A stretch of 60,356 nucleotides of DNA, from NCBI GenBank assembly GCA_936920195.1, contig CAKZHE010000231.1, positions 1-60,356 on the forward strand. The letters are read 5' to 3'. The position numbers and the translations under genes are program-made. Source of the DNA: an uncultured cyanobacterium (GTDB taxonomy: Bacteria > Cyanobacteriota > Cyanobacteriia > Cyanobacteriales > FACHB-T130). The notes under the pieces were generated by a model. That model was not told the DNA's origin, made no database searches, and saw only the letters and a program-made list of their open reading frames with translations. This document shows, one piece after another, positions 26,179-32,526 of this stretch (positions are counted from its first letter, which is position 1; each line of letters opens with the position of its first letter).

Positions 26179-26802
26179 CTAACGCAATTGCAATTCCGCT
26201 TTTGACAAAATCCACTCGCCTGTGTCTACAAAAATTCTGAGTTGTTTAATTGTGTCGTCGTCACTAAATATAGTAGGGTCTAGACGGGCAGCACGCAAAA
26301 GCTCCATATATGCTTCACGTTCTCTGTCTAACAAAAAAAGAGTTGCACTCCGAAAAGCGATCGCCCAAGCATACTTGTCATACAACTGGATTGCTTTGTC
26401 AAAATCTTTTAGCGCTGGTTGAAGTTCGTTCTGTTCAGTGAAGTCATAGCTACCACCTCGGTGGGCGATCGCCCAGATGTATTTAGGGGCATACTTAATG
26501 GCTGCATCAAACTTTTTCCGAGCTTCCGGCTTATATTCTCTCCCCCTTAAGCGCAGCGTCTCACCCCAGTGGGCATAAGCCCAGGAGTAATTTTCCTGTA
26601 AATTAATCGCGCATTCAAAGTTATGGATGGCTTGATCGGGAGAGCCATTTAAGCGGTATGCTTCCCCTAGGTGGGCTAAAACCCAAGCAGAAGGATTTTT
26701 GATTGAACTAAAAATCTCGATCGCTAGGTCATATTTACCCACTTGTAAGAAAGTTTCGCCTTTTTGGGCTAGCACCCAATTTTCTTTATGTGTCCCTGTC
26801 AT
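26179..26802 (-). CDS. TPR protein of the borosin operon (second)
   Basis: The 207-aa protein consists of TPR-like helical repeats with the recurring WVLAHLGEAYRL, WAYAHWGETLRL and WAIAHRGGSYD patterns. It is related to the first TPR protein upstream, which shares the AIAHRGE wording. TPR proteins bind peptides or proteins as scaffolds; here it may hold the precursor or the methyltransferase (inference). It lies 62 bp before the precursor and 161 bp after the first TPR gene, all on the same strand. Its C-terminal 25 residues (TIKQLRIFVDTGEWILSKAEL) are outside the repeats. Confidence 0.75.
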   Translation of the reverse strand: MTGTHKENWVLAQKGETFLQVGKYDLAIEIFSSIKNPSAWVLAHLGEAYRLNGSPDQAIHNFECAINLQENYSWAYAHWGETLRLRGREYKPEARKKFDAAIKYAPKYIWAIAHRGGSYDFTEQNELQPALKDFDKAIQLYDKYAWAIAFRSATLFLLDREREAYMELLRAARLDPTIFSDDDTIKQLRIFVDTGEWILSKAELQLR

Positions 26803-26963
26803 TTGGTAAATGCGTCCTTGGTAGTGTTGGCAATTCCTCAGTCAGTTATAAATCGCTCCAGTCAGGCTGACGACGAGATTTCCCAGAAATGGTCGCTAGA
26901 TTCGTTGATTTAGCGCCCATTATGGAGTATTTTACCTGCAATATTTTAAATATTTTGTTTATT

Positions 26964-27863
26964 TTACATATTTGTAACATTTGCAATTAGGGATTGAAAC
27001 TGGGGGTCAGCGTGCAAGTCAATCCAGGCAATATCCCGTCGCGCTAATTCCAGGGGTTCGCTTTCTAGAGCAATAGCTTGTGCCAGATAGTTTAATGCGG
27101 GTTCGCGATCGCCCTCCAGCGCCGCTAAACCCCCCAGTCGATAAAGAACGCTAGCTTGTGCCAAGCCATTTTCTACTGCTTGTAATACCTGCCGGGTTTG
27201 GGCAATTTCTGGGCGAGTTTTCTCTAGTCCTTGCGAACGAGCTTTGACTACTACCAGGGTATAGAGGGTGATATAATCATTGGGGTTTTCCTCTAATCCC
27301 TGCTGGCAACATTCAATCGCTTCACCATATCTTCCTAGATAACTCAGCAGCAATCCCCGTTCGCCATGCCAACTGGGAATAATGCTAGAGTCAAGGGCGA
27401 TCGCTCTGTCTAAATTAACTAAGGCTGACTGATAATCTTTCATTAAAGAATAGATCTGAGCGCGATAGAGGATTGCCCAAACGTAGTCAGGTTTTAGCTC
27501 AATTGCTCGGTTGAAATCGACTAGGGCAAGATCGTAGCGGTTCAAACGATGATGGCTAGCACCCCGATGGGCGATCGCCCAATAGTAGTTGGGATGCAAG
27601 GCCACTACTCGGTTAAAATCAGTGAAAGCGTCTTGATAGCGTTTCAGTAAATAGTAAGTTTCACCTCGATGGGCGATCGCCCAAATGTAGTCAGGCTTTA
27701 ATTCAATTGCCCGGTTAAAATCTGTTAAAGCTTGTTCATAGTTAGCCAACAGCCGATAAGCTTCACCTCGATGGGCGATCGCTCGATAGTTGTCAGGATT
27801 TTGGGCAATCTCTTGATTGAATTGAGTCAGATCGTCCGATTTTACTAAGGTGTTGAATTCCAT
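26964..27863 (-). CDS. TPR protein of the borosin operon (first)
   Basis: The 299-aa protein holds several TPR units of 34 residues from about residue 26. The consensus is AIAHRGE-Y--L-RY--A--DFNRAIELKPDY, repeated at about 26-59, 60-93, 94-127 and 128-161, with less regular helices to the C-terminus. No enzyme motif is present. It starts 41 bp after the methyltransferase stop, so cotranscription is very likely. TPR proteins between a RiPP enzyme and its precursor could be delivery or docking factors; this is inference from context. Confidence 0.8.
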   Translation of the reverse strand: MEFNTLVKSDDLTQFNQEIAQNPDNYRAIAHRGEAYRLLANYEQALTDFNRAIELKPDYIWAIAHRGETYYLLKRYQDAFTDFNRVVALHPNYYWAIAHRGASHHRLNRYDLALVDFNRAIELKPDYVWAILYRAQIYSLMKDYQSALVNLDRAIALDSSIIPSWHGERGLLLSYLGRYGEAIECCQQGLEENPNDYITLYTLVVVKARSQGLEKTRPEIAQTRQVLQAVENGLAQASVLYRLGGLAALEGDREPALNYLAQAIALESEPLELARRDIAWIDLHADPQFQSLIANVTNM

Positions 27864-27904
27864 CTCTGATTAATTTCCCATTTTGCTAAGTTAACGCAAT
27901 ATAT

Positions 27905-28678
27905 TTATGCCATGCCTAAGCGAATCATCATTTCTCGATCTACAAAGGCTGAGGGTTGGGGCGGAATGTAAAGTGTGGAAATTTCGGTAATTTTAGCTGT
28001 CGGTAGTTGGCACAGAGGCAACTTTTGAATTACGGGTTGGCAAACAGGATAATAAACTGCGGCTTCATAGACAATAACTTCGCGATCGCTGCTATAGTCT
28101 GCGGTTAAAACTTCTGTTAACACGCTCAATCCTTGCAAATAACCGTCTGGTTGATAAAATCCTAGATTGCCAATCATCGCAATCTGCCACAGTATTAAAG
28201 CACTTGTCGGATCGAATTTCCGCCGCCGAATCAAGAAATCTGTGGCTTCAAAACTTTGACATCCCGATTTTCCAGGATCGAGGCCAAGATCGGCAAATAG
28301 GCAATCTTCAGCAGAGATTCCTGGTAGCATTTGGGCGGGGAATCCTTCTTCTTGGGCTTGTCTAATTGCTGCGTGGGTAGGGGTAGCAAAAACCCCCGGA
28401 TGACCATAGAAAACGGCACAAACATTTAAACCTAGACGAACTTCTGCTAGAATTCGCTGCACAATTTCTTGATAAGTTTCGCTGCGTCGCTGATTTTTGG
28501 TATTGTAAGGTAGGGCTTCGGCGGTGGGATTGAGCGATCGCAGCCATTCCGCAGTCAAGGGATCGGCAACAGCAAACAAAACTTTATCAGCTTGCTGAAT
28601 CCAAGCTTGAGCCGCCAGGGTGAGATGCCCCACTAACTGAATGCCTGTGCCAACAATTGTTAAGGAACCAGTTCCCAA
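27905..28678 (-). CDS. Borosin-type backbone N-methyltransferase (split, SAM-dependent)
   Basis: The 257-aa protein is a tetrapyrrole-methylase-fold enzyme of the borosin family, which N-methylates peptide backbone amides with S-adenosylmethionine. It starts LTIVGTGIQLVGHLTLAAQAW and carries VLFAVADPLT, the catalytic-region Tyr58, Arg64/Arg65 and Tyr69 (LPYN, RRSETYQE), the signature VFYGHPGVFATPTHAA (Tyr91), and MLPGISAEDCLFADLGLDP. These motifs match OphMA/SonM-type enzymes. Fungal OphMA is fused to its substrate; here the protein ends after about 250 residues, so the substrate is separate. The start is TTG at 28678 with GAGG 7 bp upstream. The unit continues with two TPR genes and the precursor. 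Porphyrin methylases of the same fold lack the YGHPGVF-SP-H set. Confidence 0.88.
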   Translation of the reverse strand: MGTGSLTIVGTGIQLVGHLTLAAQAWIQQADKVLFAVADPLTAEWLRSLNPTAEALPYNTKNQRRSETYQEIVQRILAEVRLGLNVCAVFYGHPGVFATPTHAAIRQAQEEGFPAQMLPGISAEDCLFADLGLDPGKSGCQSFEATDFLIRRRKFDPTSALILWQIAMIGNLGFYQPDGYLQGLSVLTEVLTADYSSDREVIVYEAAVYYPVCQPVIQKLPLCQLPTAKITEISTLYIPPQPSAFVDREMMIRLGMA

Positions 28679-28889
28679 GTCCCACCTCTAATTAATTGCT
28701 AAAGTTTTTCAAGCTGCTTACTTGATTAAGGATACCATTGAGAATATCTGGCTCATTGCCCAAATTAGCGGGAATAGGCGATTGAGATCGGCATTAATTG
28801 ATCGGAGTTGCTCGGCAACTAACAAAGTGCCAGACATTAAGGTTCGCAAGTAAAGTATAGGGAGGGGCAAAAAGACTGGGGCGATCGGA
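28679..28889. other. Leader of the borosin operon, no gene recognised
   Basis: A 39-codon minus-strand frame (ATG at about 28836) and a second short frame exist but neither has a recognisable product or a clear ribosome-binding site. The operon promoter should lie here; no confident -35/-10 pair was found. Confidence 0.4.
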
Positions 28890-28930
28890 TTCTGGATTTG
28901 GGACTTAGGTAGTAAGTCCTAAATCCAGAA
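28890..28930. repeat. 18-bp inverted repeat, hairpin
   Basis: Arms 28890-28907 and 28913-28930 (TTCTGGATTT... and ...AAATCCAGAA) pair with one G-T mismatch and a 5-nt loop GGTAG. It lies between the divergent borosin operon and the glycosyltransferase genes. No T-run follows, so it may be a repeat or a regulatory hairpin rather than a terminator. Confidence 0.75.
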
Positions 28931-29003
28931 GCTAGAATCAGAATGGGATTTATGCACTCAGCACAATCCTAGGGATTTCCAGTTCGCTCTAAAACCTTGC
29001 CCC

Positions 29004-29933
29004 ATGAATCATCCCCGCATCTCTGCCATTATTTGCACTCACAATCGTCAGCAGTACCTAGGCGCTGCCATTGATAGCCTATTGGGGCAAAATTTCCCCA
29101 GCCTGGAAATCGTTGTAGTTGATAATGCCTCTAGCGATCGCACTCCCGAAATCGTCGCCGCACGGCAGGGAGTAAAATATATCTCAGAACCTGTCTTGGG
29201 TTTATCCGTAGCCCGCAATACGGGAGCTAGAGAATCTACGGGTGAAATTTTGGCTTATTTAGATGATGATGCAATTGCCAGCCCCCAATGGTTGCAAGCT
29301 CTGGATGGAGCTTATCGGAGTAATGAACGATTAGCGATCGCTGGGGGCAAAGTTACTCTATTATGGCCTCCAGGGATTATTCCCCCGCCCTGGCTCTCCC
29401 CTGGATTAGCTGGCAATTTGGGAGCTTACGATTTAGGAGAAACTGTAGTTAATATCCAACAACCAGGACTTACCCCCAGGGGGTTAAACTATTCTATCCG
29501 TCGGCAGTTTTTAGAAAAAATTGGCGGTTTCAATGTTAAATTAGGGCGAATTGGCACAAATTTGCTCTCCAATGAAGAAGTGTACATGACAGAAATGGCA
29601 CTGCAATTAGGTTGGCAGGTAGCCTACATTCCCGATGCTTTAGTTGCCCATAATGTTGCAGTGGAAAGATTGCAGCCTTCCTGGTTTCTCCGTCGGGGTT
29701 GGTGGCAAGGAATCAGCGAGTGCTATCGGGAGGAATTAGTTGGACAAGCGGGAATTGCCCAGTTATGGCAGGGGAGCGAACGATTGCTCAGGGGTTTGTA
29801 TAAATCTTTCCAAAATTTTGGCAATCCGGCGCTGCAATTCGATAACTTAGTATATGCTTATGGTCAAATTGGCTATCTAGGTGCAGCTATTCGGGGGATA
29901 TTGGTAGCACCTAAATCATATATTCAAAAATAA
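29004..29933 (+). CDS. GT2 family glycosyltransferase
   Basis: The 309-aa protein starts ISAIICTHNRQQYLGAAIDSLLGQNFPSLEIVVVDNASSDRTPEI, the nucleotide-sugar binding fold of GT-A family 2 enzymes, and has the DxD-like YLDDDA near residue 92 that holds the metal. Such enzymes move sugars from UDP- or GDP-sugars onto polysaccharide or lipid acceptors at the inner membrane face. No strong membrane helix is seen. It is followed 5 bp later by a second GT2 gene, so the two are an operon; the nearby hpsU-type gene hints at exopolysaccharide synthesis (inference). The acceptor is not known. Confidence 0.85.
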   Translation: MNHPRISAIICTHNRQQYLGAAIDSLLGQNFPSLEIVVVDNASSDRTPEIVAARQGVKYISEPVLGLSVARNTGARESTGEILAYLDDDAIASPQWLQALDGAYRSNERLAIAGGKVTLLWPPGIIPPPWLSPGLAGNLGAYDLGETVVNIQQPGLTPRGLNYSIRRQFLEKIGGFNVKLGRIGTNLLSNEEVYMTEMALQLGWQVAYIPDALVAHNVAVERLQPSWFLRRGWWQGISECYREELVGQAGIAQLWQGSERLLRGLYKSFQNFGNPALQFDNLVYAYGQIGYLGAAIRGILVAPKSYIQK

Positions 29934-29938
29934 TTGTT

Positions 29939-30838
29939 ATGTCCTCAAAAATTCCCATCTCAGTTTTAATTCCTGCCAAAAATGAAGAAGACAACTTATC
30001 TACTTGTCTAGAAAGCGTTAATCGGGCAGATGAAGTGTTTGTAGTCGATTCCCAAAGCAGCGATCGCTCCATTGCCATTGCCGAAAGTTATGGCGCAAAC
30101 GTGGTACAATTTCACTTTAATGGGCGCTGGCCTAAGAAGAAAAATTGGGCTTTAGAAAATCTCCCTTTTCGCCATGAATGGGTATTAATTGTTGATTGTG
30201 ACGAACGCATTCCCCCGGAACTATGGGCGGAAATTGCTATCGCTATTCAAGATCCCAACTATAACGGCTACTATCTAAATCGGCGCGTCTTCTTTCTGAA
30301 TAGATGGATTCAACACGGCGGCAGATATCCAGATTGGAATTTACGTCTGTTTAAACATCAGCAAGGACGTTATGAAAATCTCAGTACCGAAGAAGTTCCC
30401 AATACTGGCGATAACGAAGTTCACGAACACGTAATTTTAGAAGGTCAGGTAGGTTATCTTAAAAATGATATGTTACACGAAGACTTTCGCGATATCTATC
30501 ATTGGTTGGAAAGGCACAATCGCTATTCTAATTGGGAAGCTCGCGTTTACCTCAATCTCTTGACAGGGAAAGAGCAATCTCATAGTATTGGAGCAAAATT
30601 GTTTGGCGATGCAGTGCAGCGCAAGCGGTTTTTAAAAAGAGTTTGGGTGTACTTGCCTTTTAAACCCACATTACGATTTCTGTTAGTTTATATTTTCCAG
30701 TTAGGATTTTTGGATGGCAGGGCAGGATATATTTATGCCCGGTTGATGAGTCAATATGAATATCAGATTGGGATTAAACTTTATGAGTTGCGTCAATTTG
30801 GTGGGCATCTAAATATAGCTCATTCCAAAACAAAGTAG
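29939..30838 (+). CDS. GT2 family glycosyltransferase, WaaE/KdtX-like
   Basis: The 299-aa protein has the GT2 start ISVLIPAKNEEDNLSTCLESV, the DSQSSDRS motif, WPKKKNWAL and the VDCDERIPPEL (DxD near residue 82). The pattern up to LHEDFRDIYHWLERHNRYSNWEA is that of core-polysaccharide glycosyltransferases of the WaaE/KdtX type. A hydrophobic stretch around residues 240-260 (LPFKPTLRFLLVYIFQLGF) may anchor it to the membrane. It is the second gene of the operon with the preceding GT2. The sugar and acceptor cannot be read from the sequence. Confidence 0.85.
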   Translation: MSSKIPISVLIPAKNEEDNLSTCLESVNRADEVFVVDSQSSDRSIAIAESYGANVVQFHFNGRWPKKKNWALENLPFRHEWVLIVDCDERIPPELWAEIAIAIQDPNYNGYYLNRRVFFLNRWIQHGGRYPDWNLRLFKHQQGRYENLSTEEVPNTGDNEVHEHVILEGQVGYLKNDMLHEDFRDIYHWLERHNRYSNWEARVYLNLLTGKEQSHSIGAKLFGDAVQRKRFLKRVWVYLPFKPTLRFLLVYIFQLGFLDGRAGYIYARLMSQYEYQIGIKLYELRQFGGHLNIAHSKTK

Positions 30839-30915
30839 TAAGTCTTGAAGATCCATCCAAATGGGGGTTAGGGCGATCGCACTAAACAAAAAGTTGATTT
30901 TATTGCAGTATCGGT

Positions 30916-31212
30916 CTAAAAATTAGTTTGGGAGCGAATTTCTTGGAGAATATCTGAAATTTCTGCTTCTGATTGAATATGTCGTGCCAGAACTTCAGCA
31001 GTAGCCTCTAGCAAGCGGTTAGAAAATAACTTAGCTACATCTTGGCGTAAACCTTGCCCAATATAAAATTTAAGCAATGCCTCACAAGACATATCTCGAC
31101 TGCCTGCTATTTTTCTGAGCGATTCTAAAGTATCTTTGGGAATTTCCAAAGACACTGTTTCATTTGGGCGTGGGTGCAGTTGTAAAATAAATTCCTCTTC
31201 AGGATTGTTCAT
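30916..31212 (-). CDS. brnA: BrnA-type antitoxin partner of BrnT
   Basis: From the ATG at 31212 the product is 98 aa, MNNPEEEFILQLHPRPNETV and then a central SLEIPKDTLESLRKIAGSRDMSCEALLKFYIGQGLRQD that looks like a ribbon-helix-helix DNA-binding motif; the C-terminal segment is helical. It overlaps the upstream toxin gene by 14 bp, the usual translational coupling. A BrnA-type antitoxin neutralises the toxin and represses the operon. A longer frame from 31272 reads through the toxin gene and is not used. Confidence 0.7.
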   Translation of the reverse strand: MNNPEEEFILQLHPRPNETVSLEIPKDTLESLRKIAGSRDMSCEALLKFYIGQGLRQDVAKLFSNRLLEATAEVLARHIQSEAEISDILQEIRSQTNF

Positions 31213-31504
31213 AAATTTTTCTCTCGGTACGAGTTGCCGGACGAGCAGAAATAATGCGGGTTCGTAATCCACGTTCTAAATAGACTACAAGCAACAGGCG
31301 TTGTTTAAGGGAATATCCAATAAGAAAAGCGCGTTGTTCTCGGCTAGAAGCATTGATAGGGTTTGCATCACCAGTTTGGTAAAAGGGATCAAAGAAAACC
31401 TCTGTAGCCTCTTCAAAGGTAACACCATGTTTTTCGATGTTGCTCTGGGCTTTATTGCTATCCCACTCAAATTCAAGACCTTGTAGGAGGTAAACAATAT
31501 CCAT
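31199..31504 (-). CDS. brnT: BrnT-family ribonuclease toxin
   Basis: The 101-aa protein matches BrnT: LEFEWDSNKAQSNIEKHGVTFEEATEVFFDP near the N-terminus, then REQRAFLIGYSLKQRLLLVVYLERG and RTRIISARPATRTERKIYEQ at the C-terminus. BrnT is a RelE-like ribonuclease toxin of the BrnTA type II system, held in check by the RHH antitoxin encoded just downstream and overlapping it by 14 bp. All the family blocks are there, so the pair looks functional. It is on the strand opposite the glycosyltransferases, as a compact mobile module. Confidence 0.85.
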   Translation of the reverse strand: MDIVYLLQGLEFEWDSNKAQSNIEKHGVTFEEATEVFFDPFYQTGDANPINASSREQRAFLIGYSLKQRLLLVVYLERGLRTRIISARPATRTERKIYEQS

Positions 31505-31549
31505 ACGTTTATTTTATGGTCAGAGCGATCGCCTTATAGCGGTTCTCTC

Positions 31550-31846
31550 TCAGATAATGAGTACACCTGAGTCTAAGTATGTTTTCTTACACTCATGCAA
31601 TCCACCTCGACGTGCAGCTAGTTCAAGTTCAATTTCGTCTTCGTTGAGCAGTGGCAAGCCAGCAGCGATTGCTCGTTGTCGGATTGCCCATAATTTTTTG
31701 GCTAAGGGCGTTTGCGGCACAAAATCAGATTCGGGGGGTGTTGTTTCTGACTCGGTTTTAAGTAGTTCCACAAACTTCCAAACTTTTTGTTGATTTTCCG
31801 GTGCAAGTTCTCGCAAGCGTTCCAGTAGTTCAACTTCATTATCCAT
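31550..31846 (-). pseudogene. Antitoxin-like gene fused to a truncated PIN-toxin start
   Basis: The frame (98 codons) begins MDNEVELLERLRELAPENQQKVWKFVELLK and contains PLAKKLWAIRQRAIAAGLPLLNEDEIELELAARRGG, which I recognise as a cyanobacterial antitoxin family usually paired with a PIN-domain toxin. After RRGG it continues CKKTYLDSGVLII, the start of a PIN protein (KKTYLDSGVLI), then stops. The natural toxin ATG appears one base out of frame at about 31617. The toxin was therefore reduced to about a dozen residues by a deletion and a frameshift. The antitoxin part itself may still be intact. Confidence 0.55.
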
Positions 31847-31942
31847 AAGTATCTTGACCTTGGAATGATACTGCTATTTTAAAGGATAAACGCAGATTGA
31901 ACAATGTTATCTTAAGGAGGCTACCATCTGCTCGCACCGCCC

Positions 31943-32524
31943 ATGCCCCCCTCCACTTCCTGGGTAGATTTGCGCCGCTACGATCAATCCGGCTTCGATC
32001 GCGGTCGGCCTACTTGGATGATAATCTTATGGTGGTTTGTCCAAGCGATCGCTTTTCCCCTCAGTCTCCACAACTTTAACGGCTTCCGGATTGCTTTGCT
32101 GCGCTGGTTTGGAGCTAAGATTGGCACGGGGGTAGTCATTCGCCCCACAGCCAGATTCACCTATCCCTGGAAAGTCACGATTGGGGATTATAGTTGGATT
32201 GGCGATGATGTGGTTTTTTACAGTTTGGCAGCAATTCAAGTAGGAGCGCACTGCGTTGTCTCTCAGAAAAGCTATCTTTGTACTGGCAGTCACGACTGGC
32301 AAGACCCAAATTTTGCTTTAATCGTCGCTGGGATTAAAATTGAGGATGGAGTGTGGATTGCCACGGATTGTTTTATTGCGCCGGGAATATCCATTGGTGC
32401 AAATACGGTGGTGGGAGCGCGAAGTAGTGTCTTTAGCGATTTGCCTGGAGAACAGGTTTGTTGGGGAACTCCTTGCCGTCCGCAATTTGCCAGAAAAATG
32501 CAAGATTTTATAGGGAATAATTGA
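31943..32524 (+). CDS. hpsU: Hormogonium-polysaccharide-type acyltransferase HpsU/WcaF family
   Basis: The 193-aa protein is a left-handed beta-helix (hexapeptide repeat) acyltransferase of the WcaF/HpsU kind. It starts WVDLRRYDQSGFDRGRPTWM, has a hydrophobic LWWFVQAIAFPLS and then hexapeptide coils (IGTGVVIRPTARFTYPWKVTIGDYSWIGDDVV), with the active-site region SHDWQDPNF and the C-terminal VVGARSSVFSDLPGE. It should O-acetylate an exopolysaccharide sugar. Start choice is awkward: ATG 31943 lies 22 bp after a strong AAGGAGG (31914-31920), whereas a CTG at 31928 in the same frame is ideally spaced. priA follows in an overlapping or near-overlapping position. Confidence 0.75.
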   Translation: MPPSTSWVDLRRYDQSGFDRGRPTWMIILWWFVQAIAFPLSLHNFNGFRIALLRWFGAKIGTGVVIRPTARFTYPWKVTIGDYSWIGDDVVFYSLAAIQVGAHCVVSQKSYLCTGSHDWQDPNFALIVAGIKIEDGVWIATDCFIAPGISIGANTVVGARSSVFSDLPGEQVCWGTPCRPQFARKMQDFIGNN

Positions 32525-32526
32525 AG

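Noticed and set aside
28720-28836. 39-codon minus-strand frame upstream of the borosin methyltransferase as a second precursor
   Set aside because: No leader-like domain, no clear ribosome-binding site and no conservation evidence.
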